Assembly: GCA_020433835.1 (NCBI GenBank)
Contig: JAGRBY010000017.1
Coordinates: forward strand, 1-30,476
Direction: 5' to 3'
Length of the DNA stretch: 30,476 nt
Source of the DNA: Anaerolineae bacterium
GTDB taxonomy: Bacteria > Chloroflexota > Anaerolineae > 4572-78 > J111
Shown: one piece after another, positions 21,959 to 30,176 of the stretch
How the letters are laid out: each line of letters begins with the position of its first letter
How positions within the stretch are numbered: the first letter of the stretch is position 1
Notes under the pieces: generated by a model
Seen by the model: only the letters and a program-made list of their open reading frames with translations
Told to the model about the DNA's origin: nothing
The model's database searches: none
Position numbers and translations under genes: made by a program

Positions 21959-22402
21959 ATGTATCACAAAATTTTAGTTCCTTTGGATGGCACCAAACGC
22001 GCCGAAAGAATTCTTGACCAGGTTGAAGAATTAGCTCACGATGACGAAGCCCAAATTATCCTGTTAAGAGTTATCGACCCTGTTCCATCTTATTACACCG
22101 AAGCCCTTCAAAGCGAAGAAAAAGCACCGCTGCAAAACCAACGCGAAATCGCTTCGGTTAACTACCTTGATCCTATCGATGAAGATCTTGAAAACCGACG
22201 TGTAAGAGTAACCAAACGTGTCGCGACCGGCCCAGTTGTAGAAACCATCATCAACGTTGCCGAACAAGAAAATGTCGATCTGATTGCCATGGCCAGCCAC
22301 GCCCGCACCGGTTTATCCCGCATGTTCAATGGCAGTGTCACCGACGAAGTTCTCCATGCTACCAATCGGCCCATGTTAGTTGTCCGGTCGCTTGACGACT
22401 AA
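21959..22402 (+). CDS. Universal stress protein (UspA family)
   Basis: 147 residues, one Usp domain. Starts MYHKILVPLDGTKRAERIL, with the ATP-binding pattern near the C-terminus: MASHARTGLSRMFNGSVTDEVL, followed by NRPMLVVR (GxxRx3GSV type, i.e. the nucleotide-binding subclass). An insert of about 30 residues after IDPVPSYYTEAL is usual in environmental homologues. The ATG at 21959 is chosen because GAGGGAGG lies directly before it; the frame also opens at TTG 21944. A perfect terminator follows. It lies downstream of the ANL-DAC fusion on the same strand but 288 bases away, so it is probably a separate transcript. Usp domains bind ATP, and some (as in KdpD) bind cyclic-di-AMP, which makes a functional link to the upstream gene conceivable. 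Confidence 0.93.
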   Translation: MYHKILVPLDGTKRAERILDQVEELAHDDEAQIILLRVIDPVPSYYTEALQSEEKAPLQNQREIASVNYLDPIDEDLENRRVRVTKRVATGPVVETIINVAEQENVDLIAMASHARTGLSRMFNGSVTDEVLHATNRPMLVVRSLDD

Positions 22403-22434
22403 CCCATTTCATCCACACCAACATTCATCTTTTT

Positions 22435-22461
22435 GAGGCGCAGCACTGCGCCTCTTTTTTT
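22435..22461 (+). terminator. Rho-independent terminator after universal stress protein
   Basis: GAGGCGCA (22435-22442), loop GCAC, TGCGCCTC (22447-22454) and a T7 run. It lies 32 bases after the stop codon, and shows that a possible start at 22433 for the ABC-F frame is not real. Confidence 0.93.
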
Positions 22462-22537
22462 GTTTTCTAACCACCCCTTTGATAAAACCTACGTTTGTGC
22501 TACCATACAGGTTAAATCTCCACATCTTTTGAAGACG

Positions 22538-24424
22538 ATGAACTTAGTTACCCTACAAAAGGTCTCAAAACAATATAGTGAACGTGTGCTTTTCAATCAG
22601 GTCGATCTCCAAATCAACGAAGGCGATCGAATTGGCTTGATTGGTATTAACGGCAGCGGTAAAACCACACTGCTGCGGCTTATTGCCGGGTTGGAACCAC
22701 AGGACGAAGGCAAGGTGACGGTTTGGGGCGGCGTGCGGGTTCAATACTTGGCCCAAGAGCCGGAATTGGATGACAAGCTGTCGGTGTTGGAGCAGCTTTT
22801 CCACAGCGACTCGCCTCAAATTCAGCTTCTGCGCCGCTACGAGTGGGCCAGCCAGCAGTTACAACACCAACCCGACAGTGCCGAATGGCAGCAAAAGGTG
22901 GCCGCGCTTAGCGACGAAATGGGGCGCACCGGCAGTTGGGCCGCCGAGGCCAAAGCCAAAGCGGTTTTAACCCGGCTCGGTATTACCGATTTCGCGGCTA
23001 AAATCAACACGCTCAGCGGTGGACAGCGTAAGCGCGTTGCTCTGGCCCAGGCGCTCATCGACCGGGCCGATTTGCTCATCCTTGATGAGCCGACCAACCA
23101 TATCGACGCCGAGACCATCGCCTGGTTAGAAGGCTATCTGGCGACTGAACCCGGCGCGCTGTTGATGGTTACCCACGACCGCTACTTTTTGGATAATGTG
23201 GTCAATCGCATTGTGGAACTCGACCGGCGGGAGTTGGTTAGTTACCCCGGCAACTACAGCCACTACTTAGAGCTGCGTGAAGCGCGTCATGAGCAGTTGG
23301 CGGCTGCCGAAGATAAACGGAGAAACTTGCTTCAGAGCGAGTTAGAGTGGCTGCGGCGCGGCGCACAGGCACGCAGCACCAAGCAAAAGGCCCGCAAGCA
23401 GCGCGTTGAGGCCCTACAGCAGATCAGCACCGATCAGGGCCAGCAGGTGTCGATGGCGTTGACCAGCCGCCGGTTGGGCAAAAAGGTATTGGAAGTTGAT
23501 CAGCTGGCCAAAACGTATGGAGAAACCGTTATCTTTCAAGCGGTTGATTTAATTCTAGAACCGGGCGACCGCATCGGCATTATCGGCCCCAACGGAGCCG
23601 GAAAAAGCACCTTGCTCAATATTCTGGCCGGCAAAACCGCGCCCGACAGTGGCGCGGTGGTATGGGGCGAAACCGTGCAGTTAGGCTATTACGATCAACA
23701 AAGCGATGACCTGATCGAATCGATGCGGGTGATTGATTTCATCCAAAAAGAGGCTCCGGTTATCCAAACCAAAGATGGCCCGCTATCTGCCTTTCAGGTG
23801 CTGGAATGGTTTCTTTTTCCCAAAGCCAAGCAGTACACCCAAATCGGCTCGTTAAGTGGCGGCGAGCGGCGGCGGCTCTACTTGCTTTACATTTTGCTGC
23901 ACCGGCCTAACGTGCTACTGCTCGATGAGCCAACCAACGATCTGGATATTCAAACGCTTAATGTGTTGGAGGCATTTCTGGACAGCTTTGAGGGCAGCTT
24001 AATTGTGGTTAGCCACGATCGCTACTTTCTCGACCGTACGGTGGACTTTTTGGTTAGCTTCAACAACAGCCAACTAAGCCCACGTTATCCAACACCCTTC
24101 AGTACCTATCAACGGCTGCTCGAAGAAGCCCAAACCCCAACCGATGCTGCCGCACCCGACAAAACGCCTGCTGAGACGAAGGATACCAAACCGCGCAGCA
24201 GCCGACGCAAACTAAGCTATAAGGAGCAGCGCGAACTTGAAAGCGCCGAAATGCGCATCGACGCTTTGGAACAGCAGCAGCAAGCCCTGCAACAGGCCAT
24301 CAACACCAGCGGCAGCGATTACACCAAATTGCAAGCCCTCGCCGCCGAACTCCAACAAATCGAAACCGAACTGGAAGCCGTGATGGAACGCTGGCTTGAA
24401 CTTTCGGAAATCGCCGAAGGGTAA
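22538..24424 (+). CDS. uup: ABC-F family ATPase, Uup type
   Basis: 628 residues from the ATG at 22538 (MNLVTLQKVSKQYSERVLF); the open frame extends upstream through a terminator, so earlier starts are rejected. Two ABC ATPase domains without membrane segments. First: Walker A GINGSGKTT (36-44), signature LSGGQRKRVALAQAL, Walker B LLILDEPTNHID. Second: GPNGAGKST (350-358), LSGGERRRLYLLYIL, VLLLDEPTNDLD. The linker between them (P-site tRNA interaction motif) has SELEWLRRGAQARSTKQKAR, the Uup-style sequence. The C-terminus is a charged coiled coil (about 545-625: SYKEQRELESAEMRIDALEQ onward), the Uup C-terminal domain. ABC-F proteins act on ribosomes; Uup also affects ribosome assembly and branched-DNA metabolism. 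A permease gene starts 9 bases after its stop, so the two may be co-transcribed. Confidence 0.92.
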   Translation: MNLVTLQKVSKQYSERVLFNQVDLQINEGDRIGLIGINGSGKTTLLRLIAGLEPQDEGKVTVWGGVRVQYLAQEPELDDKLSVLEQLFHSDSPQIQLLRRYEWASQQLQHQPDSAEWQQKVAALSDEMGRTGSWAAEAKAKAVLTRLGITDFAAKINTLSGGQRKRVALAQALIDRADLLILDEPTNHIDAETIAWLEGYLATEPGALLMVTHDRYFLDNVVNRIVELDRRELVSYPGNYSHYLELREARHEQLAAAEDKRRNLLQSELEWLRRGAQARSTKQKARKQRVEALQQISTDQGQQVSMALTSRRLGKKVLEVDQLAKTYGETVIFQAVDLILEPGDRIGIIGPNGAGKSTLLNILAGKTAPDSGAVVWGETVQLGYYDQQSDDLIESMRVIDFIQKEAPVIQTKDGPLSAFQVLEWFLFPKAKQYTQIGSLSGGERRRLYLLYILLHRPNVLLLDEPTNDLDIQTLNVLEAFLDSFEGSLIVVSHDRYFLDRTVDFLVSFNNSQLSPRYPTPFSTYQRLLEEAQTPTDAAAPDKTPAETKDTKPRSSRRKLSYKEQRELESAEMRIDALEQQQQALQQAINTSGSDYTKLQALAAELQQIETELEAVMERWLELSEIAEG

Positions 24425-24433
24425 TCTGCTGCT

Positions 24434-25348
24434 ATGGTCGACATCCTTACCGCTATCGCTCCCATTTTTTGCTTGATTATGCTGGGAACCGTTCTGCGCA
24501 TGCTCAACTTCCCCGGCGATGCCTTCTGGCCGCTTTCGGCCCGGTTAGTTTACTTTCTTTTCTTCCCGGCCCTACTGATCAACACCTTGGCCCCGGCCGA
24601 TCTAACGAATGCGGCGGTTTTGCCGTTGGGTTTTAGCGCCGTGGTCGCTGTACTGGCTATCACGCTGGGGCTGGTTGTGCTCAAAGGGGTTATCCACTTA
24701 GAAAATCGGGCCTTTACATCGATTTTTCAGGGGGGCATTCGACACAACAGTTACGTGGGGCTGGCGGCAGCGGCCAGTCTCTTCGGTCCGCCGGGGATAG
24801 CGCTAACAGCCATTCTATTTGCATTTGTTATTCCGCTGGTTAATGTGTTATGTGTTTCAGTATTAAGTTACTATACGGCTGAAACCACCGTCGACGGGGC
24901 GCGTATCATCAAATCGATCATCAAGAATCCGTTGATTGTGGGTTGTGTGGTGGGTATTGCTCTTAACCTCACCGGTTTGGGGTTGCCGTTGGGCAGCGGT
25001 GAGGTGCTCGGTTTGCTCAGCCGGGCGGCACTGCCGTTGGGGCTGCTGATTGTCGGGGCCGACCTCAACCTGGCGCTGATGACCAAGTCAACCGCCGGGA
25101 TTGTTTTCTCAAGCGGCTTAAAATTAGTAATCTATCCGCTGCTGGTTGCGCTGGCCTGCGGTTGGTTAGGCGTAACCGGCGAAAGTTACGCCGTTGCCAT
25201 TTTGTTTGCCTCGCTGCCCACGGCCACTTCGGCCTACATTTTGGCCGTAGAGCTGGGCGGTGATGCGCAGTTGATGGCCGCCATTATCACCGGCCAAACC
25301 CTCATTGCAGCAGCAACAATGCCGCTTGTATTGGCCTGGCTAGCGTGA
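24434..25348 (+). CDS. AEC (auxin efflux carrier) family permease
   Basis: 304 residues, about ten membrane helices in two halves of five, the usual AEC plan: MVDILTAIAPIFCLIMLGTVLR, LVYFLFFPALLINTLA, GGIRHNSYVGLAAAASLFG (a conserved RxN-type loop in helix 4), IIKNPLIVGCVVGIALNL, ALPLGLLIVGADL and LFASLPTATSAYILAVELGGD. The family moves small organic anions such as malate; substrate cannot be told from sequence. It starts 9 bases after the Uup stop with only a weak ribosome-binding site (GAAGG, 13 bases upstream), suggesting translational coupling to uup. Its last 9 bases overlap the end of the convergent LD-transpeptidase gene. Confidence 0.9.
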   Translation: MVDILTAIAPIFCLIMLGTVLRMLNFPGDAFWPLSARLVYFLFFPALLINTLAPADLTNAAVLPLGFSAVVAVLAITLGLVVLKGVIHLENRAFTSIFQGGIRHNSYVGLAAAASLFGPPGIALTAILFAFVIPLVNVLCVSVLSYYTAETTVDGARIIKSIIKNPLIVGCVVGIALNLTGLGLPLGSGEVLGLLSRAALPLGLLIVGADLNLALMTKSTAGIVFSSGLKLVIYPLLVALACGWLGVTGESYAVAILFASLPTATSAYILAVELGGDAQLMAAIITGQTLIAAATMPLVLAWLA

Positions 25349-26389
25349 AACCAAAGCGCCCTGCTCGTGAACCCACACCCAGGTGCCTTCGTTGTCATCG
25401 GTAGCCGGCAGCCAGGCAGAGTTGCCCTCTGGGGTGGCCCAATCGTACAGCCATTTAGCATCTGCCGGGGCTAAATTAACGCAGCCGTGCGAGTGTTTGA
25501 TGCCGAAACGATCGTGCCAATAGGCTCCGTGCAGCGCATAGCTGCCGCTAAAATAGAGCGCCCAAGGCACATCCTCCAAAAAGTAATAATCAGAGAAGCC
25601 CTCGCGACCGCTCATTTTACCTTGCTCAATCTTGACCCAAACCTGAAACAAGCCTTCTTCTGTCTGCCACCAAGGCAAACCGGACGATACAAGGGTAGCA
25701 TACACCATCTTATTACCCTCATAGGCGGCCAAGGTCTGTTCGTAAAGATCGACTTCGATCCACTTGTCCCGGGGTCCAACCCCCTCCGGGCGCGGCTTGG
25801 CGTTGATGATACCCACTTTACCTTGCTCAATCCAATGGCCGTTGGCAATCTTATACCAAACCCGATCATGAATGCGTCGTTCGGACAGAATATTGACAAT
25901 GTCGTAACGTTTAAGCCATTGCTTCGTCTCTTCATTGGGTGCGGTGGCTGGTTTTTCAGCCGTCCAGGTATCGAACACAATCCAGGCAAAACGGTTTGCC
26001 CGCGGTGAAGTTATTCCGTGAAAAGTCGAGGGTTCAAAGAATTGCAGGTAATCGGCCTGTACATACTCATCATCATTGATGTTATACCACAGTTGATCTC
26101 TAACCTTGACGGCATCTTTTTCCGGCAGGCTAACCCAGACATAGCCGCTGTCCAGCCAGCGCACCGGGGGATTGCCTAGGGCTGCGTCGTTGGGGTGGGC
26201 ATAAACCGGTACGCCGCCCGTTGCCACCTTGGCATAGGTCAACGTCAGCAGAGAGGATGACTCCGGAGGCGGCGACGCGGCAGTGGTTATATCAGCTTGT
26301 TCTTGTTTGATGGTTTGAGCGAGCGCCACCGGGTATGTAAAAAGAGTAACCAGGCACGCCAAGAAAAGAGTGATCCCCAATTTGGTCAC
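25340..26389 (-). CDS. Secreted LD-transpeptidase (YkuD family) with SH3-like repeats
   Basis: 349 residues from the GTG at 26389, which is preceded by GGGGAG about nine bases upstream and gives a clean signal peptide (VTKLGITLFLACLVTLFTYP, cleavage near VALAQ). The frame opens at 26476, but that start buries the signal. Next come two SH3b-like segments (VPVYAHPNDAALGNPP through YVQADYLQFFEP; and WLKRYDIVNILSERRIHDRV through IEQGKVGIINAKP). The C-terminal YkuD catalytic domain has WIEVDLYEQTLAAYEG, LPWWQTEEGLFQV, HGAYWHDRFGIKHSHGCVNL: His287, His302 and nucleophile Cys303, a complete HX(14)SHGC motif. It makes 3-3 peptide cross-links in peptidoglycan, or attaches proteins to it, outside the membrane. 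Its end overlaps the AEC gene by 9 bases. Confidence 0.92.
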   Translation of the reverse strand: MTKLGITLFLACLVTLFTYPVALAQTIKQEQADITTAASPPPESSSLLTLTYAKVATGGVPVYAHPNDAALGNPPVRWLDSGYVWVSLPEKDAVKVRDQLWYNINDDEYVQADYLQFFEPSTFHGITSPRANRFAWIVFDTWTAEKPATAPNEETKQWLKRYDIVNILSERRIHDRVWYKIANGHWIEQGKVGIINAKPRPEGVGPRDKWIEVDLYEQTLAAYEGNKMVYATLVSSGLPWWQTEEGLFQVWVKIEQGKMSGREGFSDYYFLEDVPWALYFSGSYALHGAYWHDRFGIKHSHGCVNLAPADAKWLYDWATPEGNSAWLPATDDNEGTWVWVHEQGALVSR

Positions 26390-26714
26390 GCGTAGAATCT
26401 CCCCTCCAACAGGCAAAACAGTGGGAGGAAGCAGAGGTTCCCATATGCTCCCTCCCAGTTGTCGTGGATGTATCAATGTAATTTTAAAATCACCTATCTA
26501 CATTCACGCATCTCCTATAGTTATAATACGCATTATAGCACTATTCCTTCAAAAGTTTCTAACCAATTTCCATACCTTATTGACGCTCCAGTCTAAAGCT
26601 TGTCATTTTGCTCAGTCTGCGGTTACAATAGGGTATCGATCTCGACCTGCCGGTTTTTCTTTTGCTTCCTCTCTCAATGCGTAGAATACAGGCGCAAGCT
26701 GCCTTACCATCGTA

Positions 26715-28412
26715 ATGCCATCGAGTAATACCCTGGACAAAGTAAAACCCATGAATGCCCTGCGGCAATGCAAACACTGTGCCACCGAAATAGCGGCACC
26801 CGCCTCTGATGTTGATACCCACCAGCCGATCACCTGCCCGGTCTGTAACGCCGTCTTTTATGCGACTGACGACGAGAAAGCCCTTGTGCCGTTTACGCCG
26901 TCAACCCGCAGCCTACCTGCAAAAATGACCATCCGGGCTGTGGATGATGAACTGCTCATCACCCGCCACCGGCGAGGAGTTCTATTCATAGGGTTGTTAG
27001 CTATAACGTCATTTTTACTGCTCTTTGGTCTTTTCGGCAGCGAGATGCATACCCTCGAATTTCTTATGAACCCCCTTGCCTGGATCATCGCCTCGTTCTT
27101 TTACTACAGCCTTAAAAATACGGTAAATACCACCCATATCCGCATCAGCCCTACCGCGCTGCAAATTAACGAAGGTCCGCTCCTGCCCAGGTGGCACACA
27201 TCCGTTACCGCATCGAATATTACCCAACTCTATGTAAAAAAGATCGTCCGGCGCGGTAACAAGAGTACAACCACAACCTACGATCTTAATTTTGTTCAGA
27301 AGATAGGCTCTGACAGAACCATCGTGACCGGCCTGGAAAGAGCAGAGCAAGCCCTCTTTCTGGAGCAAGAGATCGAACGCTTCTTAGGGTTTGAGGATCG
27401 CTCCATCAAGGGTGCCCATGAGGCCAATCCCTTTGCCGATTTTACCGGCTGGCGCACCTTTGCCGATACCAACCACCTCACCTATACCTACGGCAAACTC
27501 CTGGCCGGCCATCGTGTGCATGGTTATCATGAGGACCACTGGGTTGAGCTGCTGATCATGCAGCCGCGCCTGGCCCTTTCGCCGCAAACGCGGCTAACGA
27601 TAACCGCTGTTGATCGCCCCAAAAAGTTCCCTCTAACCCCCGATTCGTTGACGTTGGCTGCCGCCACTAACTTGCTGGCTGCTCCGATCCAATCACCCGT
27701 GGATTTGCGTGGAAAGTTTGAGATTATGGAGGAAGGCAAAATACTTTTCTATGAAGAAGCCGAAGTGCAGACTGAAGCTCTCTACCTGCAAATTGTGTTC
27801 GATTGGCTTGTACGCTTTAGGCCGGCTTACCCGCACATTATCGCTTTAGAGGGGGCGATGATGCCCCGGCTGCAGCCCATCGCGCTTGATAACAACCACC
27901 CGGCTCAGCCCCTGGCCAGACATCTTATCAAAACTATCGCAGCCGCAACCCGCCATCTGGCCCATGCCGATGCAACCCTGTTGCTGTGCCCCGATTGTCT
28001 AACGCGCACCACGGTTCACCAGATCGATCTGGGCTGGGCCGCACTCATTACCTATTACGGCTGTCGCCAGTGCCATCAAAGCAGAAACTTTCTCAATGCC
28101 AAACAGGTTGTAGCGGTGTTGGATCATAAGGCCGGGTCGAAGAAGCTCAAGCAGAAAGGCCAAACGCTGCGGGTTAACGGGCTGGCCCGCTCGGCTCTGT
28201 TCGATTTTAACGCCCTGGCCATTGTCGCGGCCACCGATGAGGAGGTCGAACGGTGGGCCATCCAGGTCGGCAACGACACCGACCCGGTTCGCCAGGGCCG
28301 GTATAAACAACTCACCTGTACCATCGCGCCCGACTGTGCCTTATCGGAAAACACACTGCGCATTCTGCGCCGCACATTCGGGCCGGTGCAAATTGAGCCT
28401 GCTGGGGAATAA
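26715..28412 (+). CDS. Membrane protein with two zinc ribbons and PH-like segment, uncharacterised
   Basis: 565 residues (the ATG at 26751 is an alternative start; neither has a strong ribosome-binding site). Order: N-terminal zinc ribbon (Cys19-HC22 and CPVC 41-44); two membrane helices (about 89-108 and 116-134) forming a hairpin; a bacterial PH-like beta-rich region (about 136-230: RISPTALQINEGPLL, ITQLYVKKIVRR, TTYDLNFVQKIG, IVTGLERAEQALFLEQEIERFL); a central domain I do not recognise (about 240-415); and a second zinc ribbon (CPDC 425-428, CRQC 450-453). A C-terminal region follows (ALFDFNALAIVAATDEEVERWAIQVGNDTD and RRTFGPVQIEPAGE). The N-terminal half resembles bPH-type membrane proteins; the C-terminal half is unassigned. 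It stands alone, divergent from the LD-transpeptidase and convergent with the flavoprotein. No function is assigned. Confidence 0.8.
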   Translation: MPSSNTLDKVKPMNALRQCKHCATEIAAPASDVDTHQPITCPVCNAVFYATDDEKALVPFTPSTRSLPAKMTIRAVDDELLITRHRRGVLFIGLLAITSFLLLFGLFGSEMHTLEFLMNPLAWIIASFFYYSLKNTVNTTHIRISPTALQINEGPLLPRWHTSVTASNITQLYVKKIVRRGNKSTTTTYDLNFVQKIGSDRTIVTGLERAEQALFLEQEIERFLGFEDRSIKGAHEANPFADFTGWRTFADTNHLTYTYGKLLAGHRVHGYHEDHWVELLIMQPRLALSPQTRLTITAVDRPKKFPLTPDSLTLAAATNLLAAPIQSPVDLRGKFEIMEEGKILFYEEAEVQTEALYLQIVFDWLVRFRPAYPHIIALEGAMMPRLQPIALDNNHPAQPLARHLIKTIAAATRHLAHADATLLLCPDCLTRTTVHQIDLGWAALITYYGCRQCHQSRNFLNAKQVVAVLDHKAGSKKLKQKGQTLRVNGLARSALFDFNALAIVAATDEEVERWAIQVGNDTDPVRQGRYKQLTCTIAPDCALSENTLRILRRTFGPVQIEPAGE

Positions 28413-28437
28413 TTAAATAACTTATACACTCCATCAA

Positions 28438-28490
28438 GTAAATAGTAATTGGTAATTAGGCAGAGAAGCCAATCACAAATTACTATTTAC
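28438..28490. repeat. AT-rich inverted repeat between convergent genes
   Basis: Perfect 13-bp arms GTAAATAGTAATT (28438-28450) and AATTACTATTTAC (28478-28490); an overlapping alternative stem GTAATTGGT/ACCAATTAC (28445-28453 with 28489-28497) is also possible. No T tract. It may be a bidirectional terminator or a dispersed intergenic repeat of the TAGTAATTGGTAATT type. Confidence 0.55.
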
Positions 28491-28511
28491 CAATTACCCA
28501 ATCTTTTCACT

Positions 28512-30176
28512 CTACTTCAACCGGCTCAAGTACTGATGCACAAACTGAACCGCAATCGACCCTTCGCCTACAGCAGAAGCGACCCGCTTAACGGAATTCG
28601 ACCGCACATCACCCACCACAAAGATACCGGGCACACTGCTCTCCAACAAATACGGCGACCGATCAAGCGGCCAATCGCGGGGCAGCTTACCATCAACCAA
28701 TAGCTGCGGGCCGGTCAGCACAAAGCCGTGTCGATCCATCGTCACCACGCCGTTGAGCCAATCGGTACACGGAACCGCGCCGATAAAGATAAAGAGTGCC
28801 GCGGCCACCTTTGTCTCCTCGCTGCCGCTGGTCAAATCGCGGATAGTCAGGCAATCCAAGTGGTCGTTCCCCTGTACATCGCTAACAATACTTTGCAAGC
28901 GCACCGTTATATTCGGATGCTGCACGATACGATCGACCAAATACTGCGACATCTTCGCCTCTAACGATTCGCCGCGTACCACCATTGTCACCGAAGTGGC
29001 ATACTGGGCCAGATAGAGCGCGGCCTGTCCGGCCGAGTTACCCGCGCCGATAATAAACGCATCCTGATCCTGGCAAGCTGTCACCTCGGTCAGAGATGCG
29101 CCATAGTAGATACCGGCTCCGTTAAGCCGCTTGACGCCGGGGATAGTGGGGGTGCGGTAAGACAGCCCCACGGCTACAATTAGCGCATGACACGATATTT
29201 CGCTGCCGTCAGCCAGGGTTAGAATGCGGTAGGGGCCTTCCAGCCGCACCGAGGTCGCTTCCTGAGGCGTCAACAGTTCAACGCCAAAACGGCGAGCCTG
29301 GTCGGTGGCCCGGCGGGCCAAATCACTGCCGCTCAAACCGTGGGGAAAGCCCAGATAATTCTCAATGCGCGAACTGGTACCGGCCTGGCCGCCCGGTGCC
29401 ATCCGTTCAATCATTACCGTGCGCAGCCCTTCCGATGCCCCGTAAACCGCCGCCGCCAGCCCGGCCGGGCCACCGCCCACAATGGCTAAATCGTAAAACT
29501 TCTCGGTTGCTTGCCTGCGCAGCCCCACTTTATCGGCCAGGTCTGCCGGAGCCGGCGTTATCAACACCTCGCCTTCAGGCAGAATAACCACAGGCAAGGT
29601 GGTATGATCCACCTCAAAATCAGTCAGAATAGACTCGGCTTCAATATCCAGTTCGATGTCGTGGTACTGATACGGCACGTGGTTACGGGCCAGAAAATCC
29701 TTTAACTCATGCGTTTCCGACGACCAGCGGTGGCCGACAATACGAATACCGCTAAAAGATGGCCGGTACGAACTCTGCCAATCATCCAGCAGATCATCCA
29801 AAATGGGGTACAGCTTTTCATGGGGGGGATCCCACGGCTTTAGCAAATAGTAGTGAATAGCGGCTGCATTGATGGCATTGATGGCAGCATCGGTATCGGC
29901 ATAGGCTGTCAGCAAAACGCGCTTGGCTTCAGGGTAAAGCCCGGCCGCCTGCCCCAGAAACTCTACGCCACTCATATGCGGCATGCGTTGATCAACCAAA
30001 AAGAGGGCAACCGGTTCGTTACGCTGTTTAAGCTCCTGCAGCGCCTCAAGCCCGGCCGCACCGGAGTCGGCTCGTAAAACACGGTATGTTTCTCCATACT
30101 GACGGCGTAGATCACGAGCAACCGCCCGCAGCACACCCGGATCATCATCAATAGAAAGGATAGCTGGTTTTGTCAT
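28512..30176 (-). CDS. Fused response-regulator receiver / thioredoxin-fold / thioredoxin-reductase-like flavoprotein
   Basis: 554 residues with three parts. A receiver (1-135) has Asp10-Asp12, phospho-acceptor Asp62 (FLVDQRMPHMSG), Thr90 and Lys113 (YLLKPWDP). A glutaredoxin-like segment (about 143-210: GIRIVGHRWSSETHELKDFL, VPYQYHDIELDIEA, LPVVILPEGEVLITP) has WSSE where the active-site CxxC should be. A thioredoxin-reductase-like domain (about 226-554) has the FAD motif DLAIVGGGPAGLAAAVYG, ERMAPGGQAG, the NAD(P) motif AFIIGAGNSAGQAA and the C-terminal FAD motif GIFVVGDVRSNSVKRVASAVGEG. The reductase redox pair (normally CATC) is replaced by YYGASLTE. This three-part architecture is known ('fused response regulator/thioredoxin-disulfide reductase'), so the fusion is real. 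Without both cysteine pairs it cannot be a standard thioredoxin reductase; a ferredoxin-NADP-reductase-like or phosphorylation-gated electron-transfer role is possible. The ATG at 30176 has no obvious strong ribosome-binding site. Confidence 0.92.
   Translation of the reverse strand: MTKPAILSIDDDPGVLRAVARDLRRQYGETYRVLRADSGAAGLEALQELKQRNEPVALFLVDQRMPHMSGVEFLGQAAGLYPEAKRVLLTAYADTDAAINAINAAAIHYYLLKPWDPPHEKLYPILDDLLDDWQSSYRPSFSGIRIVGHRWSSETHELKDFLARNHVPYQYHDIELDIEAESILTDFEVDHTTLPVVILPEGEVLITPAPADLADKVGLRRQATEKFYDLAIVGGGPAGLAAAVYGASEGLRTVMIERMAPGGQAGTSSRIENYLGFPHGLSGSDLARRATDQARRFGVELLTPQEATSVRLEGPYRILTLADGSEISCHALIVAVGLSYRTPTIPGVKRLNGAGIYYGASLTEVTACQDQDAFIIGAGNSAGQAALYLAQYATSVTMVVRGESLEAKMSQYLVDRIVQHPNITVRLQSIVSDVQGNDHLDCLTIRDLTSGSEETKVAAALFIFIGAVPCTDWLNGVVTMDRHGFVLTGPQLLVDGKLPRDWPLDRSPYLLESSVPGIFVVGDVRSNSVKRVASAVGEGSIAVQFVHQYLSRLK

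Noticed and set aside
22433..22537. N-terminal extension of the ABC-F protein
   Set aside because: The extension passes through a perfect terminator and has no family similarity; the ATG at 22538 starts exactly at the conserved ABC-F N-terminus.
25487..26008. 173-residue plus-strand ORF
   Set aside because: Lies antisense inside the LD-transpeptidase coding region, which has full catalytic motifs; no ribosome-binding site or recognisable domain.
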